A DNA stretch of 64,000 nt from Bacterioplanoides sp965200585. GTDB lineage: Bacteria; Pseudomonadota; Gammaproteobacteria; Pseudomonadales; Oceanobacteraceae. The notes beneath the pieces are model-generated. The model was given only the letters and a program-made list of their open reading frames with translations, had not been told where the DNA came from and did not search any database. Of the stretch, positions 8,216 through 15,691 are shown one piece after another; position 1 is the stretch's first letter, and each line of letters opens with the position of its first letter. The position numbers were made by a program, and so were the translations under genes. The DNA lies in assembly GCF_965200585.1 (NCBI RefSeq), contig NZ_OZ241361.1; one strand, 5' to 3'.

Positions 8216-8881
8216 TTAACGCGGAGTAAGCAGATACACATCCTGCACAAATGACGTTAACCCACGTGCTTTAAAGCGTGGCTCTTGTTCCAGTATATCC
8301 TGCTGTTCTTTCACCGAGATCTGATAAACATCCTGATAATACTGCTGCACCTGTTGTGGTCGTACCGAAAACGGCGGGCCAGACATTTCATCCTGCGGAT
8401 AACTCAACCCCACCAACAACTGCTTCGCCTGCTGCGTCAGCGCCAATAAATGGGGTACGTAATCGGCCCGCATCGGCTCTGGCAGTGCGATTAACGCCGC
8501 CCGGTCGTACACGGCATCCACAGGGCCAATGTCCTGCGATGACAAGGCAAAAAAATCACCGGCAATCAGCAATAAATTATCGGCCCGATACAACACCCGA
8601 TCACCGTTACGGGTTTTATGTATCTCTAGCTTCAGCGTATTGGTAATGGTATCCGCCAGTTCATCCAATGCGATTTCACTGAGTTCAATACCGACCACAG
8701 CATAGCCCTGCTGCAACAACCAGATAATATCGAGCGTTTTGCCACACAAAGGCACCATCACCCGTTGCCCAGGGGTCAGCTTCATATCCGGCCAATAACG
8801 AATTAACACCGGATTCACCTCAGGCAGATGAAAACCGGTTTGCTGATTTTCCCAACGCTCATGCCAAAACTCGCTGCGCAT
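8216..8881 (-). CDS. tpm: Thiopurine S-methyltransferase
   Basis: SAM-dependent S-methyltransferase of the bacterial TPMT family, which in pseudomonads also methylates selenium and tellurium oxyanions. The 221-aa length is standard. Family hallmarks are WHERWENQQTGFH at residues 6-18, the SAM motif VPLCGKTLDIIWL at about 43-55, VGIELSE at about 63-69, and DAVYDRAALIALP at about 122-134. It is convergent with trmO. Its start codon at 8879-8881 lies about 100 bp from the RNA methyltransferase that diverges from it. Confidence 0.93.
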   Translation of the reverse strand: MRSEFWHERWENQQTGFHLPEVNPVLIRYWPDMKLTPGQRVMVPLCGKTLDIIWLLQQGYAVVGIELSEIALDELADTITNTLKLEIHKTRNGDRVLYRADNLLLIAGDFFALSSQDIGPVDAVYDRAALIALPEPMRADYVPHLLALTQQAKQLLVGLSYPQDEMSGPPFSVRPQQVQQYYQDVYQISVKEQQDILEQEPRFKARGLTSFVQDVYLLTPR

Positions 8882-8922
8882 GGTTAAAACACCCTAAATA
8901 AAAGCCAAATAAAGCCGCGAAG

Positions 8923-8928
8923 TATAAT
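8923..8928 (+). promoter_or_regulatory. -10 box for the RsmB-like methyltransferase gene
   Basis: A perfect TATAAT that overlaps an upstream in-frame ATG (8927). If it is used, transcription starts near 8935 and the downstream ATG at 8984 must be the real start. No clear -35 was found. Confidence 0.45.
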
Positions 8929-8983
8929 GCCAGTGCCTTGTCTGATAAAATCCCGCGCCAATTTCTCAGATCAGTCCGTTGTT

Positions 8984-10414
8984 ATGTCAGCCAGAAAACC
9001 TTACCGTTCGCGATCCTCATCCAAACCCGCCGGTCGCAAAAACAACTCCCAAGGCGGTTATCAGCGCCGAGGGAAACCAGCGACGAACAATACGATCAAT
9101 TTTGAAGCTCTGGCCGATTTAAGACAACGCTGGCTTACCGCCAATGAAGACACTCCTCAGCCGCTGGATCGTTGGTTAAAGCACGTCCACCAGGACAAAA
9201 CGCAAACCCAGCAGCAACGCTGGCTTCTCAACTCTGCCATGATTCAGGCCAGCCGTTTTCAACAACTGGCTCAGGCGCTGGAAGATCAGTTTTTTCAGGA
9301 CGAAATGATTGACTGGCAGCAATGGGATGAGCAGTGGAGTCCCAAAAAACTCAATGCCATGAGTGACGAGTCATTCTGGTACTGGATTGGTTTGCATTGT
9401 GGTGGCCAGTGGTTAAAAAGCCGTAATGAATTAATCCAAAATAACCTGCGCGATACCAGTTACCGTGAGCGACTTTATGCGGCATTACGTGAAGCCGCAC
9501 TGGAGCAGCCTCTTTCGCCATTATGGCTGTTGTGGCACGGCATTCGCCCACAGTGGATGCCGCTATTAAAACAGCGGGCACAACAAAGCGGCTGGGATGA
9601 TAAACAACTGCAGCGCTTTATTCGCAAGCAGAATGACTTTCCACCGCTGTGGCTGAGAACACCAGCCGACACCGATTTACCGGCACTGGAACAATCTCTG
9701 CAACAACAAGGCATTGATGCTCAGCTGAAGCACATTAATGGCGATACTATGCTGGCGGCTTATGGCGGCAAAGCGGTACAGACGTCTGAAGAATATCAGC
9801 AAGGTCTGTTTGAAATTCAGGATCTTGCCAGCCAGCAAATTGCCGCTGCCGTCGCAGCCAAACCGGGCGATAAAGTCTGGGATGCTTGCGCCGGAGCCGG
9901 TGGTAAAAGTCTGGCGATTGCCGCCACTATGGCGGGTAAAGGTTCTGTCACCGCTACCGACTTGCATGCATTTAAGCTGGATGAATTAAAGCGCCGTGCC
10001 AAACGTGCCCAGATTCAGAATATCCGCAGCTTCACCTGGGATGGCTCCGACGCCCTGCGCCTGCCCGCTGAAATCAAAAAACAGCAAGGTTTTGACTGGG
10101 TATTGATTGATGCCCCCTGCACCTCTGCTGGCACCTGGCGTCGTAACCCGGATGCCCGCTGGCGCTTTAATAACCAAGACACTCAACGTCAGATCGGGTT
10201 GCAGCAGCAGATATTGCAACATGCCAGCCAGGCCGTTCGCCCAGGTGGTTATCTGGTGTACGCCACTTGCTCCTGGCAGCTGGCCGAAAACGAGCAGCAG
10301 GTAGAACAGTTTCTGCAACAACAACCGGAATTCAGCCTGGTTGAACAGTGCTTATTAGGCGCTCCCGATGAAGATGCGGATTGCATGTTCTATGCTAAGT
10401 TACAGCGTCGGTAA
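8984..10414 (+). CDS. RsmB/NOP-family RNA (cytosine-5) methyltransferase
   Basis: Class I SAM-dependent m5C methyltransferase of the RsmB/NSUN group, 476 aa from ATG 8984. The N-terminus is basic and disordered (RKPYRSRSSSKPAGRKNN), then comes an alpha-helical region without a clear NusB domain. The catalytic domain occupies the C-terminal half: SAM motif WDACAGAGGKS, motif IDAPCTSAGTWRRNPD with the release cysteine, and YATCSW with the nucleophilic cysteine. It differs from classical RsmB in the N-terminal half, so the rRNA or tRNA target is uncertain. The upstream ATG 8927 coincides with a TATAAT box and was rejected as the start. Confidence 0.87.
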   Translation: MSARKPYRSRSSSKPAGRKNNSQGGYQRRGKPATNNTINFEALADLRQRWLTANEDTPQPLDRWLKHVHQDKTQTQQQRWLLNSAMIQASRFQQLAQALEDQFFQDEMIDWQQWDEQWSPKKLNAMSDESFWYWIGLHCGGQWLKSRNELIQNNLRDTSYRERLYAALREAALEQPLSPLWLLWHGIRPQWMPLLKQRAQQSGWDDKQLQRFIRKQNDFPPLWLRTPADTDLPALEQSLQQQGIDAQLKHINGDTMLAAYGGKAVQTSEEYQQGLFEIQDLASQQIAAAVAAKPGDKVWDACAGAGGKSLAIAATMAGKGSVTATDLHAFKLDELKRRAKRAQIQNIRSFTWDGSDALRLPAEIKKQQGFDWVLIDAPCTSAGTWRRNPDARWRFNNQDTQRQIGLQQQILQHASQAVRPGGYLVYATCSWQLAENEQQVEQFLQQQPEFSLVEQCLLGAPDEDADCMFYAKLQRR

Positions 10415-10471
10415 CAGTACGTTAACTATGCTGCGCGATTGACAATGACAAAGAACAACAAAAAACCACTT

Positions 10472-10536
10472 TGGCCCAACTTGTCAATCGCATGGCCTGA
10501 TGTATCATGTTGATAGCTGACCATTCACCGTATCGT
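10472..10536 (+). promoter_or_regulatory. AraC-type direct-repeat operator and promoter upstream of the first dioxygenase cassette
   Basis: Two direct repeats starting with TGGCC at 10472 and 10493 are exactly 21 bp apart, with TCAAT and TATCATGTT in the second part. The downstream repeat matches the promoter-proximal repeat before the second cassette (TGGCC, 6 nt, TATCATGTT). A -10-like TATCGT lies at 10531-10536, 38 bp after the second TGGCC, and the same offset holds at the other copy. Two major-groove contacts per half site at 21-bp spacing is the arrangement of AraC-family operators. The natural regulators are the AraC proteins encoded at 11927 and 14597. Confidence 0.65.
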
Positions 10537-10575
10537 GAAACCTGATTCTAATAACAAAACAGCGTGGAGTTTCAT

Positions 10576-11445
10576 ATGCCAATTACTGTTACACCAACAG
10601 GTGAAGCTTGTGGCGCCTACATCGAAGGCGTTGATCTGACCAAACCTCTGTCTAAAGAAGATATTCATGATATTCGCCAGGCCTGGCATGAACATCACGT
10701 TATTATTTTCCGTAACCAGCCGCTAAGCGACGACGACCTTGAGCGTGTTTCTTCGGATTTTGGTGACTTAGCAGAAGATCCGTTTGTTAAGTGTTACAAC
10801 GGCCGCAAACACATGATTTCTATCCAGCGCGAAGCGGATGAAACCAGCCCGATTTTTGCAGATATCTGGCACGCGGACTGGACCTTTAAAAAAGAGCCTC
10901 CATTCGCCACCTGTCTGTTCAGTATTGATATCCCACCGGTTGGTGGTGACACCTTATTTGCTAATCAGGTAGCTGCAGCGGCTGAAATGCCAGCGGATCT
11001 GCGCGAGCGTCTGGAAGGCAAAATGGCAATTCACTCAGCAAAAATGGGTTACTCGAAAAAAGGCTCTTATGGCGATAAGTTTAAGAGCAAGAGTATGGAA
11101 ATCACGCCTTCTGATGAAGCGATGGAATCCGAAACTCACCCATTTATTATCAAGCACCCTGAGAGTGGTAAAGAATCCATTTACGGCTCCGCCATCGCTT
11201 ATATTGTTGGTATCGAAGATATGAAACAAAAAGAAGCAATGGATCTGGTGATGGAAGTACAGCGCTGGCAGATTCAGGAGCAATTTGTATACGCTCACAA
11301 ATGGGAAAAAGACATGCTGGTGATGTGGGACAACCGCAGTGTATTACACAAAGCAACCGGTGGTTTTGAAGGCCATCGTCGTGAACTGCACCGCACCACC
11401 ATCAGTGCACGCCCGGAAGATTTAAAATATCAGAACTGCATCTGA
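10576..11445 (+). CDS. TauD/TfdA-family Fe(II)/2-oxoglutarate dioxygenase (copy 1)
   Basis: Non-haem iron, 2-oxoglutarate-dependent oxygenase of 289 aa. The facial triad is visible: H99 and D101 in WHADWTF and H258 in NRSVLHKATGG, with the 2-oxoglutarate-binding arginine in HRRELHRTTI (R273). Other family marks are GDTLFANQ (124-131) and the N-terminal GAYIEGVDLTKPLS. Overall it is of TauD type, but the substrate (taurine, alkylsulfate, aryloxyacid or other) cannot be read from the sequence. ATG 10576 has TGGAG six nt upstream; a GTG at 10564 is in frame but contains the ribosome site. It heads a cassette with an SCP2-domain gene and an AraC regulator, duplicated at 13303. Confidence 0.9.
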   Translation: MPITVTPTGEACGAYIEGVDLTKPLSKEDIHDIRQAWHEHHVIIFRNQPLSDDDLERVSSDFGDLAEDPFVKCYNGRKHMISIQREADETSPIFADIWHADWTFKKEPPFATCLFSIDIPPVGGDTLFANQVAAAAEMPADLRERLEGKMAIHSAKMGYSKKGSYGDKFKSKSMEITPSDEAMESETHPFIIKHPESGKESIYGSAIAYIVGIEDMKQKEAMDLVMEVQRWQIQEQFVYAHKWEKDMLVMWDNRSVLHKATGGFEGHRRELHRTTISARPEDLKYQNCI

Positions 11446-11476
11446 TTAATCAGAGTACTTTCTGAAATAACTCCAG

Positions 11477-11504
11477 CTCTGAAGTGGCATGTGCCATTTC
11501 AGAG
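11477..11504 (+). other. Stem-loop between dioxygenase copy 1 and its SCP2 gene
   Basis: A 13-bp stem (11477-11489 with 11492-11504, one G·U pair) has a 2-nt centre and no following T-run. It could attenuate or stabilise the message between the two genes. The equivalent gap in copy 2 is only 25 bp and lacks it. Confidence 0.5.
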
Positions 11505-11549
11505 TGAGATTACCGTTAAAACACATAAACAATAAAAAGGACGCTCATT

Positions 11550-11831
11550 ATGTCTATTGATGCTTACATCGAAAAAATCATTCCAGCCGTTGATAAATTT
11601 GGTGGCTTTGCTCAGCCAGTAAAATTTAATATCGGTGGCGCTATTATTCACATCATTGGTAAAGATGTGACCACCGAAGATAAAGACGCTGATTGCACCA
11701 TCACTATGTCACCAGAAATTTTTGAACAAATTCTGGCCGGTGATACCGATCCGATGTCTGCAGTAATGGAAGGCGACATTGAAGTAGAAGGTGATTCTGC
11801 GATTGCCATCAGCATTCAGGGCTTATTCTAA
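11550..11831 (+). CDS. SCP2 sterol-binding domain protein (copy 1)
   Basis: Protein of 93 aa consisting of a single SCP2 (sterol carrier protein 2/UbiJ-like) lipid-binding domain. Recognisable elements are VKFNIGG, the DADCTITMSPEIFEQILAG strand-helix unit and the DPMSAVMEGDIEVEGD core. The family binds hydrophobic ligands such as sterols, fatty acyl-CoAs or quinone precursors in a tunnel. Its pairing with a dioxygenase suggests that it presents a hydrophobic substrate, which is inference only. The ribosome site is AAAAAGGA upstream of ATG 11550. It lies 104 bp after the dioxygenase and before a strong terminator. Confidence 0.88.
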   Translation: MSIDAYIEKIIPAVDKFGGFAQPVKFNIGGAIIHIIGKDVTTEDKDADCTITMSPEIFEQILAGDTDPMSAVMEGDIEVEGDSAIAISIQGLF

Positions 11832-11844
11832 GCCACTGCCTGCC

Positions 11845-11882
11845 ACACGCTTTCAGATACCTGAAAGCGTGTTATTTGTTTT
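11845..11882 (+). terminator. Rho-independent terminator after SCP2 copy 1
   Basis: A perfect 12-bp stem (11845-11856 with 11861-11872) with loop ATAC is followed by a T-rich tract. It separates the enzyme genes from the AraC regulator gene. Confidence 0.85.
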
Positions 11883-11926
11883 ACGTTTGTTTTTAACCTC
11901 CTCTTTTTATTTTTCTGGTAACTGGC

Positions 11927-12970
11927 ATGTTGTGGAAACACAATAACCGCGCCAATCTGGCCGTTCAGTCCATCCTGCAGATTCTTGAGCACGAAGGCCT
12001 TAATCCGGCAGTTTGCCTGAAAAATACCGGTATTCAGGTCCATGAGATTATGGCGCCGGATACCGAAATCTCCGACTACCTTGAAATCAAAATTCTTGAG
12101 CAAGCATTAGCGGCTCTGCCTGGCAAAGCAGGCTATGGCATTGAATCGGGCGAAACTCTGCATGTGAATAATTGTGGCGTCTGGGGGTTAGCTATTTTAA
12201 CCAGCCCAAATGTTCGCTCAGCGTTTGAGACGGCATCACGATTTTCTGAAATGTCGATTATGCTATCCAAAATCACCCTGACGGAAACTCAGGATCAGGT
12301 GATTTTCTCTCTGGATTTAGCGCACCTGCCGCCGTCCATTCATTCGTTTATTTTTGAGCGTTATTACGGCACCACATTAAATTTTTTCCGTGAGATGATT
12401 CCTGAATACGATTTCTCCCACGCTGAATTAGTTGTACCGGCCCATCACTCAGAATACACGCAACAATTAGCGGCCATTACTAATCACCGGGTCAGTTGCA
12501 GCACCAGCGGTTATGCCATTAAAGCGTCAAAGACATTATTAGATTATCCGTTTCCCAAAGCGGATTCGGTAATTCATGCGCACTTTATCCGCGAGTGTGA
12601 GCAGGTATTACGCTCACACAAACAGTTACCGGATAACGCCCAGAAAATCCGTAATTATATTCTGAATAAAAAAGTCTTTACTCCTCGACTGCCAGACGTC
12701 GCCAGCTCGCTGTATATGAGCGAAAGGACTCTTAAGCGGCGTTTACAGGAAGAAGGTCATACCTTCAGTGAAATTGTGCTCGACACCAAAATGACTCTGG
12801 CCAAAGAATTATTATTAACCGCAGCCCTGCCAGTTAAAGTGGTCGCAGTGCGGCTGGATTACTCCGAACCAGCGAGTTTTATCCGTGCTTTTGGCAAATG
12901 GTGGGGCGTCTCGCCTACCGAAATCAAAGCCACGGATATTCCGGTTAAGTTTCTCCAGCCTGCCAGCTGA
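11927..12970 (+). CDS. AraC-family transcriptional regulator (cassette copy 1)
   Basis: Regulator of 347 aa in the two-domain layout of OruR/GliR-type AraC proteins: an N-terminal ligand domain of about 220 residues (with the family-typical WGLAILTSPNVRSAFETASRF) and a C-terminal double helix-turn-helix domain with SLYMSERTLKRRLQEEG and PVKVVAVRLDYSEPASFIRAFGKWWGVSP. It probably binds the direct repeats before the two dioxygenase genes and activates them in response to the substrate. The paralogue at 14597 shares this plan but is much more diverged than the enzyme genes. The terminator at 11845 means it has its own transcription or depends on read-through. Confidence 0.9.
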   Translation: MLWKHNNRANLAVQSILQILEHEGLNPAVCLKNTGIQVHEIMAPDTEISDYLEIKILEQALAALPGKAGYGIESGETLHVNNCGVWGLAILTSPNVRSAFETASRFSEMSIMLSKITLTETQDQVIFSLDLAHLPPSIHSFIFERYYGTTLNFFREMIPEYDFSHAELVVPAHHSEYTQQLAAITNHRVSCSTSGYAIKASKTLLDYPFPKADSVIHAHFIRECEQVLRSHKQLPDNAQKIRNYILNKKVFTPRLPDVASSLYMSERTLKRRLQEEGHTFSEIVLDTKMTLAKELLLTAALPVKVVAVRLDYSEPASFIRAFGKWWGVSPTEIKATDIPVKFLQPAS

Positions 12971-13302
12971 TTCCTACTTCTGACTCCTACTCCTAACCCT
13001 TACTTGTAGCTTTCAGGCCTCACTGTTACATCTTATCGCGCCAAAAACACCACTTGATACAGATCAATAAAGAAAAAATCCGCTGAAAATCTGGCCTCTA
13101 ACATCATTGATGGCCGTAGATATCAATCTCATGGCCAGTTATATCAATCTTGTGGCCAGAAGTATCATGTTTCACGTCATCCATTCGCTTTACCTTTAAC
13201 TCACTCGTCAGACATCAGAGATAACCCAGTGCTATCTCATTTTAATAACAACTGACGCTTCAAATTCTGAAACAACATTCTAATAAAAATCTGGAGTGAA
13301 CA
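12971..13302. other. Intergenic region between the two cassettes
   Basis: A 332-bp stretch with no supported gene. It starts with a CT-rich run just after the araC stop (12971-13010), then contains the four TGGCC direct repeats at 13092-13173, a -10-like box at 13191, and a leader of about 100 bp to ATG 13303. No hairpin typical of a terminator was found after the first araC gene. Confidence 0.6.
13092..13196 (+). promoter_or_regulatory. Four-fold AraC-type direct-repeat operator and promoter upstream of the second cassette
   Basis: TGGCC occurs at 13092, 13111, 13132 and 13153, with spacings of 19, 21 and 21 bp. Each is followed 5-6 nt later by an ATCA-containing element (ACATCATT, TATCAAT, TATCAAT, TATCATGTT). 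The last repeat matches the one at 10493, and a -10-like TACCTT follows at 13191, the same 38-bp offset as at copy 1. The -35 region is poor and overlaps the last repeat, consistent with a class II activator-dependent promoter. Confidence 0.68.
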
Positions 13303-14169
13303 ATGACTATTACCGTTACCCCAACTGGTGAAGCTTGTGGCGCATACATTGAAGGCGTAGACCTGACTAAGCCACTGTCTAAAGAAGATATCCGCGATAT
13401 TCGTCAGGCATGGAACGAACATCACGTGATTATTTTCCGCAATCAGCCATTAAGCGATGACGACCTTGAGCGTGTCTCTTCAGATTTTGGTGATCTGGCC
13501 ATCGATCCGTTTGTAAAATCCATTGAAGGCCGTAAACACCTTATTTCCATTCAGCGCGAAGCCGATGAAACCAGCCCGATTTTTGCTGATATCTGGCACG
13601 CTGACTGGAGCTTCAAAAAACAGCCACCGTTTGGCACCTGTCTGTTCAGTGTTGAAATTCCACCAGAAGGTGGGGATACCTTATTCGCCAACCAGGTAGC
13701 TGCGGCCGCTGAAATGCCGGAAGATCTGCGTCAGCGTGTTGAAGGCAAAATGGCGATTCACTCGGCAAAAATGGGTTATTCCAAAAAAGGCTCTTATGGC
13801 GATAAATTTGAGAGCAAAAGCATGGTTGTAACAGCGTCTGACGAAGCGCTGGAATCCGAAACCCATCCGTTTATTATTAAACACCCTGAAAGTGGCAAAG
13901 AGTCTATTTTCGGTTCCGCCATTGCCTATATTGTTGGTATCGAAGATATGAAACAAAAAGAAGCCATGGATCTGGTGATGGAAGTTCAACGCTGGCAGAT
14001 TCAGGATCAGTTTGTTTACCGTCACAAGTGGGAAAAAGACATGCTGGTGATGTGGGACAACCGCAGTGTATTACACAAAGCGACCGGTGGTTTTGAAGGC
14101 CATCGCCGCGAACTGCACCGCAGCACCATCAGTGCGCGCCCAGAAGACCTGAAATACGGTTCATTTTAA
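13303..14169 (+). CDS. TauD/TfdA-family Fe(II)/2-oxoglutarate dioxygenase (copy 2)
   Basis: Close paralogue (288 aa) of the dioxygenase at 10576; by eye about nine in ten residues are identical. The same triad (H99, D101 in WHADWSF, and H258) and the C-terminal arginine motif are kept. Differences cluster at residues 67-80 (AIDPFVKSIEGRKHL against AEDPFVKCYNGRKHM), at 105-120, near 170-182 and at the C-terminus, where this copy ends in KYGSF. If residues 67-80 line the pocket, the copies may prefer different substrates. The ribosome site is CTGGAG, eight nt before ATG 13303. The SCP2 partner follows after only 25 bp. Confidence 0.9.
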   Translation: MTITVTPTGEACGAYIEGVDLTKPLSKEDIRDIRQAWNEHHVIIFRNQPLSDDDLERVSSDFGDLAIDPFVKSIEGRKHLISIQREADETSPIFADIWHADWSFKKQPPFGTCLFSVEIPPEGGDTLFANQVAAAAEMPEDLRQRVEGKMAIHSAKMGYSKKGSYGDKFESKSMVVTASDEALESETHPFIIKHPESGKESIFGSAIAYIVGIEDMKQKEAMDLVMEVQRWQIQDQFVYRHKWEKDMLVMWDNRSVLHKATGGFEGHRRELHRSTISARPEDLKYGSF

Positions 14170-14194
14170 TTTAACAATAAAAAAGGACACGACT

Positions 14195-14476
14195 ATGTCT
14201 ATTGATGCTTACATCGAAAAAATTATTCCAGCCGTTGATAAATTTGGTGGTTTTAACCAGCCGGTAAAATTTAACATTGGCGGCGACATTGTTCACATCA
14301 TCGGTAAAGAAGTAACCACCGAAGATAAAGATGCGGATTGCACCATTACCATGGCACCAGCTGTTTTTGAACAGATTCTGGCCGGTGATACCGACCCAAT
14401 GTCTGCGGTAATGGAAGGTGATATTGAAGTAGAGGGTGACTCTGCGATTGCTATCAGCATTCAGGGCCTGTTCTAA
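14195..14476 (+). CDS. SCP2 sterol-binding domain protein (copy 2)
   Basis: Single-domain SCP2 protein of 93 aa, nearly identical to the copy at 11550, with a handful of substitutions such as N for A near residue 21 and APAVFEQ for SPEIFEQ. The same lipid-binding core (DPMSAVMEGDIEVEGD) is present. The AAAAAAGGA ribosome site precedes ATG 14195, and the gene follows dioxygenase copy 2 by 25 bp, so the two are certainly co-transcribed. It presumably carries a hydrophobic ligand for the dioxygenase reaction, inferred from the strict pairing. Confidence 0.88.
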   Translation: MSIDAYIEKIIPAVDKFGGFNQPVKFNIGGDIVHIIGKEVTTEDKDADCTITMAPAVFEQILAGDTDPMSAVMEGDIEVEGDSAIAISIQGLF

Positions 14477-14504
14477 GCTTCCCTGAAACGAGCTTCTGCT
14501 CCAC

Positions 14505-14559
14505 AAACGCCAAACCAGCCGGTCATGACCTGTGTCATTGACAGGCTGGTTTGGCGTTT
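14505..14559 (+). terminator. Long inverted repeat after SCP2 copy 2, probable terminator
   Basis: Perfect 16-bp arms (14505-14520 and 14544-14559) enclose a 23-nt centre that itself holds a 10-bp palindrome (GGTCATGACC, 14521-14530) and TGTCA-T-TGACA (14533-14543). The tail is only weakly T-rich. It occupies the position of the terminator at 11845 but is unrelated in sequence, and could also be a regulator-binding site for the next araC gene. Confidence 0.6.
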
Positions 14560-14596
14560 ATACATTGGCTGATCTGTTATTTTCAGCCGTGCCCCT

Positions 14597-15625
14597 ATGT
14601 CGAAACACCATAACCGCGCCAGCGCTTCTATCCAGCCGGTGATCAATATTCTGAAAAACGAAGGCATTGATCCGGAGTTATGTCTTGCGGGCACACCACT
14701 GACGCTCGACAAAATAACCCAGGCCGATACTGAAATTTCCGGCACCATGGAAATTAAAATCATTGAGCAAGCCCTTACCCTGCTGCCACCGCGTGCTGGA
14801 TATGGCATTTTAGCCGGGCAGGATTTACAGCTGGATAATTATGGTGTGTGGGGCTTAGCCGTATTAACCAGCCCTAATGTACGCAGTGCCTTTCAGACCA
14901 CTTCCCGCTTTTCCGAAATGTCGATCATGTTGTCAAAAGTCAGTTTACGGGAAGGAAAAGATCAGGTGTCGCTGATACTCGACATGGGCCATTTACCACG
15001 TTCAATACGCCCGTTTATTTTTGAGCGCTATTTCACCATGACGGTGAGCTTTTTACAGCGCATGATCCCGGCCTACGACTTTTCTAAGTCTGAGTTATGG
15101 CTGCCTTTTTCAGACGAGGTTTATGAAACACAATTACAGGCACTGAGTGGTTTTTCGATTAAAGCCAATGCGCCCTACTTTGCGGTTTCCACATCCCGTT
15201 CGTTGCTGGATTATTCATTTCCCAAAGCCGACTCCACCATTCATTCCCACTTTATGGCGGAATGTGAAAGCCTGCTAAAATCACAAACGCGATTATCCGA
15301 TTATTCCCAGCGAATTCGCGATTACATGCTGAATGAACAGGTTTTCTCACCCAAATTAGCCAGTGTTGCTAAATCTCTGTTTATGAGTGAACGCACTCTG
15401 AGGCGCCGCTTAGCAGAAGAGGGTCATAGCTTCAGCGATATTGTACTCGACACTAAAATGCGACTGGCTAAAGAGCTGCTGGTGACTGCTTCTTTACCGG
15501 TTAAAGTCGTGGCCGCTCGTCTCGAATATGCCGAACCCGCCAGTTTTATTCGTGCTTTTGGTAAATGGTGGGGCGTTCCTCCGGGAAAAATTAAATCAAC
15601 CCACATCCCGGTTAAGTATCAGTAG
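14597..15625 (+). CDS. AraC-family transcriptional regulator (cassette copy 2)
   Basis: Regulator of 342 aa with the same architecture as the protein at 11927: N-terminal ligand domain (WGLAVLTSPNVRSAFQTTSRFSE near residue 95) and a C-terminal AraC DNA-binding domain (SLFMSERTLRRRLAEEG; PVKVVAARLEYAEPASFIRAFGKWWGVPP). The two recognition regions are nearly the same, so both proteins probably read the same TGGCC repeats. The ligand domains have diverged strongly, so they may respond to different signals. ATG 14597 was chosen by alignment with the paralogue (MSKHHNRASASIQ against MLWKHNNRANLAVQ). Confidence 0.9.
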   Translation: MSKHHNRASASIQPVINILKNEGIDPELCLAGTPLTLDKITQADTEISGTMEIKIIEQALTLLPPRAGYGILAGQDLQLDNYGVWGLAVLTSPNVRSAFQTTSRFSEMSIMLSKVSLREGKDQVSLILDMGHLPRSIRPFIFERYFTMTVSFLQRMIPAYDFSKSELWLPFSDEVYETQLQALSGFSIKANAPYFAVSTSRSLLDYSFPKADSTIHSHFMAECESLLKSQTRLSDYSQRIRDYMLNEQVFSPKLASVAKSLFMSERTLRRRLAEEGHSFSDIVLDTKMRLAKELLVTASLPVKVVAARLEYAEPASFIRAFGKWWGVPPGKIKSTHIPVKYQ

Positions 15626-15691
15626 TCGCAGACCCGTTTTACCGTTATATTTTGTGCCTGAAAAATAACAGGTAAAACAGAGGGGTTAGTC

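Noticed and set aside
8927..8983. Upstream ATG for the RsmB-like gene
   Set aside because: It coincides with a TATAAT box and adds residues that do not look like the conserved basic N-terminus.
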